From assembly GCA_023391815.1 (NCBI GenBank), contig JAEWAF010000132.1:169051-233050 (forward strand): DNA of 64,000 nucleotides, in the 5' to 3' direction. Origin of the DNA: Pseudomonadota bacterium (GTDB lineage: Bacteria > Pseudomonadota > Gammaproteobacteria > Steroidobacterales > Steroidobacteraceae). The position numbers and the translations under genes are program-made. Position 1 is the stretch's first letter. Every line of letters begins with the position of its first letter. This document shows, piece by piece, positions 19,068 to 28,316 of this stretch. The notes beneath the pieces were generated by a model. It saw nothing but the letters and a program-made list of their open reading frames with translations. It ran no database searches and was not told the DNA's origin.

Positions 19068-19094
19068 TGGGCGAGCCACAAATGGGTGAGCGAA

Positions 19095-19745
19095 TCAACT
19101 GTTCGTGGAGGCCGTGAAAACCGCTAGCTGATCCGCGAATGCCCGCTTGTACGCGGGCCGCGCCTCGCCGCGGGCGATGTAGGCGGAGAGGTTCGGAAAC
19201 TTCTCCACTTCACCCATTGCATCTGCCCTGCGCAGCACGGTCACCATCATCAGGTCGCCCACACTGAACGCGCCGTCGAGCCATTCGGCATCGCCCAGCC
19301 GATTCGAGAGTTCGCTTAGGCGAGCACGGACGCGATCCTCGAGCATGGGCAGGCGGTCTGCGTACCAGCTCTTATCCCGCTCCAGGACCTTCGCCATTGA
19401 GAGCTCGAACACTGGCGGTTCCACAGTATTGAGCGCGGCAAACATCCATGCGATCGCGCGTGCGCGGGCATTTGCGTCGGCGGGCAGCAAGCCCGGATGA
19501 CGCTCGGCGATGTGAAATACGATCGCCCCGGACTCGAACAGCGCGAGGTCGCCTTCTTCGTAGGTTGGAATCTGGCCGAACGGATGAAGCGCGAGATGCG
19601 CGGGCTCCTTCATCTGAGCGAACGACACGAGGCGCACGTCGTAAGCCTGACCCACTTCTTCGAGCGCCCAGCGAACCCGCATGTCGCGAGCGAGCCCCCG
19701 GCCCCGATCGGGCGAGCGCTCAAAAGCGGTGATGGTGGGGGTCAT
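19095..19745 (-). CDS. Glutathione S-transferase family protein
   Basis: About 216 aa. Thioredoxin-like N-terminal domain with the glutathione-site pattern FGQIPTYEEGDLALFESGAIVFHIAER, followed by the all-helical C-terminal domain (AIAWMFAALNTVEPPVFEL, DAEWLDGAFSVGDLMMVTVLRRAD). The start ATG 19745 has AGGAGC seven bases upstream; the open frame continues upstream to 19973 without GST sequence. It runs divergently from the serine hydrolase at 19946 and converges on the small HTH gene. Cytoplasmic; substrate unknown. Confidence 0.9.
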   Translation of the reverse strand: MTPTITAFERSPDRGRGLARDMRVRWALEEVGQAYDVRLVSFAQMKEPAHLALHPFGQIPTYEEGDLALFESGAIVFHIAERHPGLLPADANARARAIAWMFAALNTVEPPVFELSMAKVLERDKSWYADRLPMLEDRVRARLSELSNRLGDAEWLDGAFSVGDLMMVTVLRRADAMGEVEKFPNLSAYIARGEARPAYKRAFADQLAVFTASTNS

Positions 19746-19945
19746 TGGAACGCTCCTGGCGATGTTGGTTGCCGTCAATGTGTCGAGGACGAGTGAGCCA
19801 TGGCGCGGCCGACATCGCGCGGTGCTCTTTTGCGGATAACGGACAGCGTCCGTGGATGGCTCCTGACGCCTGCCAATCCCATGTACCATAGACCGTCCAT
19901 CCCACGCGACGCCAGAAATCCCACACCACGAGTCGAGGGTCGTCC

Positions 19946-21364
19946 ATGGATCGTCGAAACAAGCTCGCCGCATTCCCTGTATTCGCGTTGCTGATCCTGA
20001 TGTGCCTGCCCGCGCTCGCGGCTCCCGACATTCCCGGCACGCCGGCGGGTCAAGCGTTCAAGGACTGGCTGACCTCGTTCAACTCGGCCGATCCAGGGCA
20101 GATCGCCGCCTTCAAGCAGAAGTACGCTCGCAGGGGCGAGGTCGAAGAGACGTTGCAGTTTCGGCGTTACACGGGTGGCTTCGAACTGCTGCAGGTCGAG
20201 CGAAGCACCCCCGACAGCCTGCTCGCGCTGTTGAGGGAGAAGGAATCCGAGAGAGGCATGTACCTGCAGCTGACCACCAAAGGCGACGGTCGTGGCGACA
20301 ACCTCATCATGGAGATTCGTCCGGCGACGCTCCCGCCGAAGTTCGCAACGCCGAGAATGACTATGCCGGATGCCTTGGCGGCGGTCAGAGAGCGGGCAGC
20401 TCAAAAGAGCAAATCGGATCAATTTTCCGGCGCGCTGCTGTTCGCGAAGAACGACCGGATTCTGCTTCAGCAAGCCTGGGGATCGGCGGATCGCGAGTCG
20501 TCCCGAGCGACAACGGTCGAAACCCAATTCCGCCTCGGCTCGCTGAACAAGATGTTCACGGCGGTCGCGGTCCTTCAACTGGTGGATGCCGGCAAGTTGT
20601 CGTTGAAGGGGACGGTCGGCCAGTATCTTCCTGACTATCCCGATCGTGATGTCGCTGCGAAGGTGACATTGCATCATCTGCTCACGCACACCGGCGGCAC
20701 GGGCGATTTCTTCGGCCCCGAGTTCGAGGCTCATCGCCTGCAACTCAAAGAGCACGCCGATTACGTCGCGTTGTTTGGCAAGCGTGCGCCTGAGTTCGAG
20801 CCCGGTTCGCAGGACGGCTATTCCAACTATGGATACGTGCTGCTCGGTCGGTTGATCGAGGCGGTGAGCGGCATGTCCTATTACGACTATGTCCAGCAGC
20901 ACATTTATGCGAAAGCGGGCATGCGATCGACAGGCTCACTGCCCGAGTCGGATGTCGTGCCGGGTCGCGCTCAGGGATACATGAAGGAAGATGCTCGCTG
21001 GGTATCGAACGCGAACACACTCCCATTTCGTGGCATGGCCGCCGGCGGCGGTTACTCCACCGTTGGCGACTTGTTCCGATTCGCGCAAGCGCTCCAGGCC
21101 GGCAAGCTCATCCCGAAACCCTTGCTGACAGCCGCAACGTCTCCACAAAACAACGGCGGCGGCTTCGGTTATGGCTTCGGCCTCGAGGGCGAGGGCGCTG
21201 CGCGCTTCTACGGAGGCGTCGGGGGCGCGCCCGGAATGAATGCCGAGCTGAGGATCTACCCTGAGTTGGGCTATGTCCTCGTCGGACTCAGCAACTTCGA
21301 TCCGCCCGCGGCGGAGAACATGGTCGAGTTTTTCGCCGCGCGAATGCCGGTGGAGGGGAGCTGA
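19946..21364 (+). CDS. Secreted serine hydrolase, class C beta-lactamase/penicillin-binding fold
   Basis: 472 aa. Signal peptide (residues 1-26, ending PALAA). A 110-residue N-terminal domain resembling a DUF3471-like or NTF2-like region precedes the beta-lactamase domain. That domain has the nucleophile motif SLNK at residues 199-202, the second motif YSN in DGYSNYGYVLLGRL, and HLLTHTGGTGD. Such proteins act as esterases, D-aminopeptidases or peptidases rather than resistance enzymes. It opens a run of three + strand hydrolase genes, with 92 bp to the next. Confidence 0.85.
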   Translation: MDRRNKLAAFPVFALLILMCLPALAAPDIPGTPAGQAFKDWLTSFNSADPGQIAAFKQKYARRGEVEETLQFRRYTGGFELLQVERSTPDSLLALLREKESERGMYLQLTTKGDGRGDNLIMEIRPATLPPKFATPRMTMPDALAAVRERAAQKSKSDQFSGALLFAKNDRILLQQAWGSADRESSRATTVETQFRLGSLNKMFTAVAVLQLVDAGKLSLKGTVGQYLPDYPDRDVAAKVTLHHLLTHTGGTGDFFGPEFEAHRLQLKEHADYVALFGKRAPEFEPGSQDGYSNYGYVLLGRLIEAVSGMSYYDYVQQHIYAKAGMRSTGSLPESDVVPGRAQGYMKEDARWVSNANTLPFRGMAAGGGYSTVGDLFRFAQALQAGKLIPKPLLTAATSPQNNGGGFGYGFGLEGEGAARFYGGVGGAPGMNAELRIYPELGYVLVGLSNFDPPAAENMVEFFAARMPVEGS

Positions 21365-21456
21365 TCGAGCCTGCACGGCACTGGCGAAGCTGTGCAACCT
21401 TGCTCCAGCGTCCGGCGTCGAAAGCCTGGCGCAACATTGCCGACCAGGAGTGAGCG

Positions 21457-23466
21457 GTGAGCTGGATTCTCAGGACGATAGCCATTCTCGCCACGTTGGC
21501 TGGCGTGCTCATGAGCCCGGCGGGATGGGGCCGGGCGGACGTCGTCGCCCACTTTGCGGATCGCGCCTATACATCGCCGACCGAGCCTCCGATTGTTGAT
21601 CCGGTGATTGTCGTCCAGGGCGGCAAGTTCGTTGCGGTGGGCATGAAGGGTTCCGTGAAGATTCCGGCCGGCGCCACGGTTCACGAGCACAAAGGCGCGA
21701 CGATTGTGCCGGGCTTCTGGAACAGTCACGTGCATTTCATGGAGCCGGACTTCGCGAGTGCTGCGAATACGCCCGCGGCGACACTGACCTCTCGTTTGCG
21801 TGAGATGCTTTTGCGTTACGGGTTCGTTCGTGTCTATCAGGTTGCCGCTTTGGATCTGAAGGCTACGCACATCCTGCGTGAGCGCATTCGGAGCGGGGCA
21901 GTCATGGGGCCCGACATCCTGACGACAGGTGAGCCGTTCGTAGCGCCCGGAGGAACTCCTGGATACATCGGCGGGATGGAATTTCCATCTCTCGCTGACG
22001 CCAGCGCCGCGCGTGAGGCAGTGCGAGAGCAAGTCGCCAATGGCGTGGATGGCATCAAATTGATGCCGCAGACGTTCAATCCCGGTGGTCATCATACGAT
22101 GTCGGTGGAGGCTGCTCGCGCCGCCGTGGACGAAGCTCATGCAAGCCACAAGCTGGCGTTCGCGCATCCGACGAATAATCGGGGGCTTGGGATCAGCCTG
22201 CAGGCCGGTGTCGATGTGATCGTCCACACCAGTCCGGATGAGTTCGAAACGTGGGATGAGCCGCTCGTGACGGACATGAAGCGAGCGGGCGTCGCGTTGA
22301 TTCCCACCTTGAAATTGTATCGATGGGATCCGGCGCGGCAGGGCGCCTCTGCGGAAATCGTCCGGCGTGTTTCTGCCGCGGCGGTTCAACAACTTTCCAT
22401 ATACGCACGGCACGGCGGCGTCGTTTTGTTTGGCACCGATGTGGGCTACATGACGGACTACGATCCGAGCGATGAGTACCAGCTGATGGCCGAAGCCGGA
22501 CTGACGTTCGAGCAGTTGCTGGCCAGCCTCACTACGGCGCCGGCCCGAAAATTCGGCCTCGGCGACCGAACTGGCGAACTCAAGCGTGGCATGGACGCAG
22601 ACATGGTGATCTTGGAGGGCGATCCGAAACAAGACCTCGCCGCGCTCACACGAGTGAAGACGGCGTATTTGCGTGGTCAGGCGGTGTATAAGGCGCAGCC
22701 TGGCAGCGTCGTTGGCGATCAGGGTACTCTTCCAACTTCATCGGGACCCCTTGCAGGCTCGACCCATCTCGATGAGACCTTCGATGGATTCGTTGCACGC
22801 GAGTATCGACGTGGAACGGGAGTGAAGCTTCCATATCGCCTCTATGTTCCAGTCGCCGCTGAACGCGATCAGGCGCTGCCGTTGATCTTGTATCTCCACG
22901 GCAGCGGCGGCGCAGGCACGGATAACCAGAAGCAGATCTCGGGCGGCAATACGCTGGGCACGCATGTCTGGACCGAACCAGCGATGCAGGAACGGCATCC
23001 CGCCTTCGTGCTCGCACCACAGATCCCTGAGGATTCGAAATGGCACTCGTCGACGGAGCAGCCTTCGCCCCATGTCGCGGCAGTCTTCGAGCTGCTCGAC
23101 GAACTGCGTTCCGAGCTGCGTATCGATCCGAGTCGCGTCTATGTCGTCGGCCAATCGCTCGGTGGTTTCGGCGTGTGGGACGTCGTTTCGAGGCGTCCCG
23201 ATGTCTTCGCCGCTGCCGTCCCTTTGTGCGGCGGTGGCGACACGAAACGAATCCTCTCGGCGCGAGATGTAGCAGTATGGGCGTTTCACGGCGCCACTGA
23301 CGCTACGGTTCCCGTATCGCGCTCTCGCGAAATGGTCTCCGCACTACGAACCGTCAATTCATCGGTTAGATATACGGAGTACCCGGACGTGGGTCACGAC
23401 GTGTGGGGGCGCGCGTTCGGCGAGCGGGACTTGCCGGAGTGGATGTTTGGGCAGCGACGGCGGTGA
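21457..23466 (+). CDS. Secreted bifunctional protein: amidohydrolase fused to alpha/beta-hydrolase esterase
   Basis: 669 aa. Signal peptide (residues 1-27). Residues about 45-410 are a metal-dependent amidohydrolase: metal-binding HVH at 91-93 (PGFWNSHVHF), DGIKLM, LAFAHPTN, VIVHTSPDEF, LFGTDVGY and the closing GELKRGMDADMVILEGDP. After a linker, residues about 435-669 are an alpha/beta hydrolase like polyhydroxybutyrate depolymerases: LPLILYLHGSGGAG, nucleophile Ser567 in GQSLGGFG, probable Asp615 (GATDATVP) and His647 (PDVGHDVW). Both catalytic sets look complete. The start is GTG 21457 with AGGAG six bases upstream. The two halves are normally separate proteins. Confidence 0.85.
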   Translation: MSWILRTIAILATLAGVLMSPAGWGRADVVAHFADRAYTSPTEPPIVDPVIVVQGGKFVAVGMKGSVKIPAGATVHEHKGATIVPGFWNSHVHFMEPDFASAANTPAATLTSRLREMLLRYGFVRVYQVAALDLKATHILRERIRSGAVMGPDILTTGEPFVAPGGTPGYIGGMEFPSLADASAAREAVREQVANGVDGIKLMPQTFNPGGHHTMSVEAARAAVDEAHASHKLAFAHPTNNRGLGISLQAGVDVIVHTSPDEFETWDEPLVTDMKRAGVALIPTLKLYRWDPARQGASAEIVRRVSAAAVQQLSIYARHGGVVLFGTDVGYMTDYDPSDEYQLMAEAGLTFEQLLASLTTAPARKFGLGDRTGELKRGMDADMVILEGDPKQDLAALTRVKTAYLRGQAVYKAQPGSVVGDQGTLPTSSGPLAGSTHLDETFDGFVAREYRRGTGVKLPYRLYVPVAAERDQALPLILYLHGSGGAGTDNQKQISGGNTLGTHVWTEPAMQERHPAFVLAPQIPEDSKWHSSTEQPSPHVAAVFELLDELRSELRIDPSRVYVVGQSLGGFGVWDVVSRRPDVFAAAVPLCGGGDTKRILSARDVAVWAFHGATDATVPVSRSREMVSALRTVNSSVRYTEYPDVGHDVWGRAFGERDLPEWMFGQRRR

Positions 23467-23606
23467 TGATGAGATGTATCCGCGGCTAAGCCGGCCTACA
23501 CGCAGTCACGGTTGTCTGGAAATGAGAAACGTGAATGAGAGAACTTAGAAATTAGCAGAAGACGATTCAGTGCCTGGTCACGCTCACCATCCTGCTTCAA
23601 TCGAGT

Positions 23607-23894
23607 TTGTCGACCGCGTCGGAAACGGCCCGAGTCAAGGTCCCCGGCACGGGCGTGTCCCTGGCCCTGCCTGCGTCGATGCAGCGGGGGCCGATTGGCA
23701 CGTACTTCACCGAGCCATCGGGGATGACCTTCGTCCAAATCGCCGTGGGCAGAACGGCAAACGCGGCGGAATACTCCGGGCCGCATAGGTGCGATGGCGA
23801 GGGTATCGCCGGCTGCGATGGTTGGGGCACCGTCGAAGGGGGAAAGTCGGTCTACATCGCAGGTTTTGAGATAACGTATGCGTTCTTCGGCTGA
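23607..23894 (+). CDS. Small probable secreted protein, 5' end unclear or decayed
   Basis: The frame contains a convincing mature sequence (VKVPGTGVSLALPASMQRGPIGTYF) whose start recalls small periplasmic proteins beginning VPGTGVSL. Upstream of the TTG at 23607 the same frame continues through a signal-peptide-like stretch (CLVTLTILLQSSLSTAS) to a stop at 23553, but it has no ATG, GTG or TTG there, only ATT 23565 and CTG 23574. So either a rare start is used or the start codon has mutated. The C terminus is short, ending after 95 codons. It sits 16 bp before the next hydrolase gene. Function unknown. Confidence 0.4.
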   Translation: MSTASETARVKVPGTGVSLALPASMQRGPIGTYFTEPSGMTFVQIAVGRTANAAEYSGPHRCDGEGIAGCDGWGTVEGGKSVYIAGFEITYAFFG

Positions 23895-23909
23895 ACGGAT
23901 GAAAGTCGC

Positions 23910-25439
23910 ATGCAAGCAGGGAAGTTTCTGAATCTGCGGGTGATGGGAATGCTGGCGCTTCTCGCGGCCAGCGCGACCTGTGTTGCGGAGGACCGGAGCC
24001 GCGACGTACCCATCGAATGGCCGAATAGGGTTTGGACCGTGTCTTCACCCGAAGCACAGGGCATGAGCTCAGCAGATCTCTCCGACGGATTGCAGTTCGC
24101 TCTGGCGAACAACCTCAATGTCCATAGCGTCACGGTGGTGAGACACGGAGTCATCGTTCTCGACGCATATTTCTATCCCTTTGTGCCGGAGACCCGACAC
24201 GACGTTGCCTCCGTGACGAAAAGCGTCGTTTCCCTATTGATCGGAATCGCTACGACGCAGGGGGAGCTCGGCGGCCCGGATCAACTGCTCGTGACGGCGC
24301 TCCATCCGCCGGACGCACGGAACACCGCTGATGCGGCCGCAAAAGTTCGGCTCGGCGACCTGTTGAGTATGCGATCGGGCTTCGACTGCGGGTTCAAGAA
24401 TGGAGAGACGGAACTTCAGGAGATGCGGAGCACGCAAGATTGGGTTGCTCATACCCTCCGGCTCCCGATGATTGCCGAGCCAGGGACACGTTTCGGGTAC
24501 TGCAGCCCCAACTTCCATCTGCTGTCGGCGGCGATCTCGTCGAGCACGCGGCTTTCAGCACTCGAATTCGCTCGCCGACACCTGTTTGAGCCGCTCGGCA
24601 TCACTGATGTGCATTGGCCAGCGGACCCAAAGGGCATCACGCACGGTTGGGGCGATTTGCAGTTGCGTCCCCGGGACATGGCAAAAATCGGGCTGATGAT
24701 GCTGCGTGGTGGTCGCTGGCAGGAGCAACAAGTTGTCTCAGCGGCATGGATCGACAGTTCCGTGAAGAATCACTTCAGAGCCACGGACAGCAATGACTAC
24801 GGACTCGGATGGTGGATGCCTCACCGAATACCCGGCCTGTTCGAAGCTACCGGCCGTGGCGGACAACGAATCAGCATCACGCCGGAGAAGGACATCGTAG
24901 TCGTGTTCACGGGTGGCGGATTCGAGCCCTATGACATTGGCCAATTCATCCTGAAAGCGGTGCGTTCGAATGCGCCGCTTGCGGCAGATCCGGCTGGTGA
25001 AAGGAAGCTCGCCGAAACTCTACGTCGAATCGCCGCGCCTCCCGTGCGCCGGGTAGCTGTCAAACCGACGATCCGGAAGGAGCTTTCAGGTCGGGTTTAC
25101 AACCTCGAGAAGAACCCGTTAGGCCTGCGATCGTTGGCGGTCGAGTTCGCAGATCCGGCCGCGTCCTCTCTGAATCTCGAACTCGAAAACGGCCTGAAGA
25201 TCGCACAACCGCTCGGCATGAATGGACAGTACCGCCTGGCCAATGTGAACGACGGAGCGGTCACGGCCGGGCGCGCCGAGTGGTTCGAGGACGGACGTCT
25301 TCGAATCGAATTCAACCGCCTGAGCCTCATCAATCGATTCGTGCTGGACTTCGCGTTTGTGGATGACGATCTGGAGCTCGTGGTCTCGGAGCCCACTGAG
25401 TTCGGCACACTGAAGCTGCGAGGCGTCGCACGACGATAG
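23910..25439 (+). CDS. Secreted serine hydrolase, beta-lactamase fold, with C-terminal beta domain
   Basis: 509 aa. Signal peptide (residues 1-26). The beta-lactamase-family domain spans about 45-360 with the nucleophile motif SVTK at 101-104 (HDVASVTKSVVSLL), LGDLLSMRSGFDCGF, the YxN position as FGYCSPNFHLLS and GLGWWMPHRIPG. The last 140 residues look like a beta-rich accessory domain. The domain order is close to proteins annotated as penicillin-binding-like or 6-aminohexanoate-dimer hydrolase-like esterases. It is a distant relative of the gene at 19946, not a recent copy. Confidence 0.83.
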   Translation: MQAGKFLNLRVMGMLALLAASATCVAEDRSRDVPIEWPNRVWTVSSPEAQGMSSADLSDGLQFALANNLNVHSVTVVRHGVIVLDAYFYPFVPETRHDVASVTKSVVSLLIGIATTQGELGGPDQLLVTALHPPDARNTADAAAKVRLGDLLSMRSGFDCGFKNGETELQEMRSTQDWVAHTLRLPMIAEPGTRFGYCSPNFHLLSAAISSSTRLSALEFARRHLFEPLGITDVHWPADPKGITHGWGDLQLRPRDMAKIGLMMLRGGRWQEQQVVSAAWIDSSVKNHFRATDSNDYGLGWWMPHRIPGLFEATGRGGQRISITPEKDIVVVFTGGGFEPYDIGQFILKAVRSNAPLAADPAGERKLAETLRRIAAPPVRRVAVKPTIRKELSGRVYNLEKNPLGLRSLAVEFADPAASSLNLELENGLKIAQPLGMNGQYRLANVNDGAVTAGRAEWFEDGRLRIEFNRLSLINRFVLDFAFVDDDLELVVSEPTEFGTLKLRGVARR

Positions 25440-25448
25440 GGGCGGAAA

Positions 25449-25471
25449 GGACAGAGCTATTTTTTCTGTCC
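25449..25471. repeat. GGACAGA...TCTGTCC inverted repeat
   Basis: GGACAGA at 25449-25455 and its exact inverse at 25465-25471 enclose a T-rich 9-nt loop, ten bases after the hydrolase stop. A third related piece, AGATCTGTCCCC, is at 25483-25494. It could terminate transcription, but the repeated TCTGTCC core looks like debris of a dispersed intergenic element. Confidence 0.45.
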
Positions 25472-25595
25472 GCATGTAAATAGATCTGTCCCCGATAAGA
25501 AGCACTCGCCAAGAAGCACTCAGCCGAGAAATGACGGCGCTCAATTTCTAGGAGATGATGCTTGTCGGCGATGTTCATTGGCGCGGAAGGATGAA

Positions 25596-26318
25596 ATGCG
25601 TACGCGACTTGCTCGTCCAACTCCAGATCTGGAAATGCAGCCGGCATTGTCGCCACTAACTTTTGACGACGACAATCAGTCCTATATCTCAAGCTTGCGG
25701 TTTGGCGCCTTTGCACTCGTGTTGGCACCCTTCTGCCTTTGGCTTGCGCTGGTCTGTGCAGTGGAAGGGGGCGTTCTGTTCCCATCGCGGGCGGACGAGG
25801 CATGGTTCGTCGCTATCAGTCGACCGCTTGTACAGCATGATGGCGCGCTCGATGACTCCTCCGTGATCTCGCTTGAACGCACTATGTGCTTTGGGTGGTG
25901 TCCAGACTACACCTTGCGACTCCATGGCTCGGGCAGGGTTGAGTATGTGGGAAGGCATTTCGTCTGTGACTTCGGTCAACGGGAGGCGGCCGCCGATACT
26001 CAGGAGGTTCGCCGGCTTGTCGAGGCGATGCTTACCGCCGGGTTCATTGGTCTGACCTGGAAACCAGGAGCACTAATGACTGACCTTGAAACCGTTGTGA
26101 CTACACTCCACCATGACGGACGCACTTTCCGAGTCAGGCACTACCATGGGGATCCGGGCGCTCCTCAATGGCTTTCTTCGATGGAGGAAGAAATCGATCG
26201 CGTCGCCGGCTCTGCTCGCTGGTTGCCGATCACGGGGGAAGATTGGCGCTTGTATTGCAAGTCCGCAGACGGCCAACTCCGACCGGTGAGTATGGAAGGG
26301 CCTGATCGTCCGCGATAA
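25596..26318 (+). CDS. DUF6438 domain membrane-anchored protein
   Basis: About 240 aa. One membrane span at residues 36-62 (FGAFALVLAPFCLWLALVCAVEGGVLF) and then a domain starting ISLERTMCFGWCPDYTLRLHGSGRVEYVGR. That cysteine pattern (CFGxCPxY, Cys98 and Cys102) and the following strand pattern match DUF6438, whose role is unknown. The start is ATG 25596, with AAGGA five bases upstream; a TTG at 25578 would add six residues. The domain is predicted outside the cytoplasm. It begins a small run of accessory genes. Confidence 0.7.
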   Translation: MRTRLARPTPDLEMQPALSPLTFDDDNQSYISSLRFGAFALVLAPFCLWLALVCAVEGGVLFPSRADEAWFVAISRPLVQHDGALDDSSVISLERTMCFGWCPDYTLRLHGSGRVEYVGRHFVCDFGQREAAADTQEVRRLVEAMLTAGFIGLTWKPGALMTDLETVVTTLHHDGRTFRVRHYHGDPGAPQWLSSMEEEIDRVAGSARWLPITGEDWRLYCKSADGQLRPVSMEGPDRPR

Positions 26319-26382
26319 CGGGGGCATGCGCAGCACATACAGTTGGCATTGCCGATGTACCGTTCCCGATTTCAGAGGCAGA

Positions 26383-27180
26383 ATGGGGATGCTCATCAAC
26401 TTCGAGCTCTTGCCGATCGCCAAGGTCCAGCCTTGGGGCCAACCAGGTGATTTGTCGCTCCATTGGTTTGGACTGACTGACGGCCACTACTGGATCGAAA
26501 TGGGGGAGAACACGCTGTTCGAGTACAGCGGGGCTGCCCAAGCTGCAGGGGCGGGGCGTTACTGTGAATATCACGTCGCTCGCCTTCATGAAGACCTGCT
26601 CGAGATGCTCCCACATGTTCTCGAGCCGGTCCCTGGCGCTCTAGGTCGCTACTTGTCAGGCGAAGGTCAGGCTGAATGGGCGGCTGCCTTTGGCTCATGG
26701 TGTGATAGGAACAGCGATGTTCTCGATACGAACCTTTGCTATCAAGTGGTGGACGCCGCGACGACTTGGTCCGGTGCGCGTCGGCTGGACAGCGCCTATC
26801 TTTCCCCGTCCGCGAACATCGTGATTTGGTCTGACATCGAGCACGTGGTCATTGAATGGGACAACCGGAGCAGGCTTTTCCAAGGGGAACCCGCTTGGAC
26901 CGCCGTTCGCGGACGCCACAAGATGGCTCGGGCAGAATTCATCTCGCAGGTTCAATCGTTCGACCGACGGTTCATCGAGCAGATGTCCGAGCGGATACGA
27001 GAGGTGCAAGCGGGAGTCCTTTCGTCAACTATCAGTATCGATATACCTGGCTTGATACGGGAGCACGAGCAAAGATCCCATGCATTGCGAGATGCGCTGG
27101 GCCGCCAGCCGCAGACTGATTGGCAATGCGTCGAAGCGGCGATCGCTGAAGTGCTGCGTGAGTGGCCCCGAAACTTCTAA
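26383..27180 (+). CDS. DUF5984 family protein
   Basis: About 265 aa, soluble. The N terminus LINFELLPIAKVQPWGQPGDLSLHWFGLTDGHYWIE is the recognisable DUF5984 opening. A long acidic and aromatic-rich middle follows (YLSPSANIVIWSDIEHVVIEWDN), then a helical C terminus. The start is ATG 26383 or 26389, both after AGAGG; the longer frame to 26326 adds an unconserved leader. Function unknown. 64 bp separate it from the DUF6438 gene, so joint transcription is possible. Confidence 0.7.
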   Translation: MGMLINFELLPIAKVQPWGQPGDLSLHWFGLTDGHYWIEMGENTLFEYSGAAQAAGAGRYCEYHVARLHEDLLEMLPHVLEPVPGALGRYLSGEGQAEWAAAFGSWCDRNSDVLDTNLCYQVVDAATTWSGARRLDSAYLSPSANIVIWSDIEHVVIEWDNRSRLFQGEPAWTAVRGRHKMARAEFISQVQSFDRRFIEQMSERIREVQAGVLSSTISIDIPGLIREHEQRSHALRDALGRQPQTDWQCVEAAIAEVLREWPRNF

Positions 27181-27292
27181 TTCCGGCGTGACGTCCGCTT
27201 CTGGCCGGACGCGGTCATATGCTAAACGCGCGCGATCAAGAGGCGAGGGTGAGTCGCTTGCCGCCGTGGACGGACCGCTGGAGAATGTCCTT

Positions 27293-28165
27293 GTGAGCGC
27301 ACTCAGATCATTGACTCTGCCGATCGCACTTCTTTCGTTGTCCTCGTGCGGGTTTCACGGCCCGGAGATGAAGGGCATCGTGGAAGAGGTGGTGAATTTT
27401 GATGCCCCACCGGCGCAATGGAAGTACGTGCCCATTGCGAACGCCGAAGTGATGGTGCTTTGGAGAGGCCAGAGCGCGACTCCGGTTCACAGCAGCTCGG
27501 TCTGCTTGCGCGCGATCTATACGAGATCCGGCCCCGATGGTCGGTTCACCGTGCCGGGGTGGTGGAGGATGCCACGAGGTGCGCCTGTCTTGGATGTGCA
27601 TCCTGTGAGCTATGCTTTCGTACCGGGATTCCAGCAGGTGTATGCGCAGATAGAAACCGGCCGGGAGTGGATGCCGGGATCGGGCGTCCATGTAATGCGG
27701 CGCCCTAAACCAGGCGAACTTCCCACGCTGCGCGAGGATGTTTTCAGTGGCGCACAGTGGTGCCCGGCGGACCGCGACGCCAATGAACGCCAACCTGCAG
27801 CAGTTGCATCCCTTCCTCCAAGCGAGCCGCCTGTCCACCCTCCGCAGGTGGCGACGTCATGCCCATTGATCTGTCTCAAACTGGAGTACGGTGGAGGTTG
27901 CATCGGTGGGTGCGTTGCGCCTGCGAGCAGCACAACTCTGGCAACCATCGATGGCAAGCAGGTTGAGGTCGGATTCTGGATCCGAGGTTCCGGTGGTGAT
28001 GAGACGCATGGGAGCGACCTGCAATTTGAGACCTTGGTACGCCAGCCAACTCCTGGTGGATCGATAGAGTGCTCTTTCACGATCGACGGAACGATTTCAG
28101 GAAACCGAACGCAAAGTTGCAGAGAGCCGTTGGGATCGGTCGACATAACTGTCGAGGAGCAGTAG
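27293..28165 (+). CDS. Putative lipoprotein with carboxypeptidase-regulatory-like fold
   Basis: About 290 aa. GTG start at 27293 with GGAG nine bases upstream gives a type II signal peptide with lipobox LSSC (Cys19). The next 130 residues contain a transthyretin-like pattern (VPIANAEVMVLWRG ... YTRSGPDGRFTVPGWW), the usual look of a CarboxypepD_reg domain. The C-terminal part is cysteine-containing and beta-rich (CPLICLKLEYGGGCIGGC). The longer frame to 27080 overlaps the DUF5984 gene and is not supported. The anchoring membrane cannot be told. Function unknown. Confidence 0.65.
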   Translation: MSALRSLTLPIALLSLSSCGFHGPEMKGIVEEVVNFDAPPAQWKYVPIANAEVMVLWRGQSATPVHSSSVCLRAIYTRSGPDGRFTVPGWWRMPRGAPVLDVHPVSYAFVPGFQQVYAQIETGREWMPGSGVHVMRRPKPGELPTLREDVFSGAQWCPADRDANERQPAAVASLPPSEPPVHPPQVATSCPLICLKLEYGGGCIGGCVAPASSTTLATIDGKQVEVGFWIRGSGGDETHGSDLQFETLVRQPTPGGSIECSFTIDGTISGNRTQSCREPLGSVDITVEEQ

Positions 28166-28199
28166 ACCCACATCGCATAAGTGATGGAGCAGATACTTT

Positions 28200-28258
28200 C
28201 GCTCCTGGCCGAAAGCGGTCGGGCGATTGGCAGCTTTCGACCCGAAGCGGACGTGCGG
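28200..28258 (+). repeat. Intergenic repeat, copy A
   Basis: Starts CGCTCCTGGCCGAAAGC and ends CGACCCGAAGC-GGACGTGCGG. The right end recurs at 28815-28835 (18 of 21 bases equal) and the left end at 31185-31214. The GACCCGAAGCGGAC-type core resembles a dispersed intergenic sequence remembered from other proteobacteria, which was not verified here. Confidence 0.5.
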
Positions 28259-28316
28259 CGGTATACTTCTCAATGGCAATCCTGGACCTGCGGCGACTGG
28301 TTAGCCTTAGATCCCA

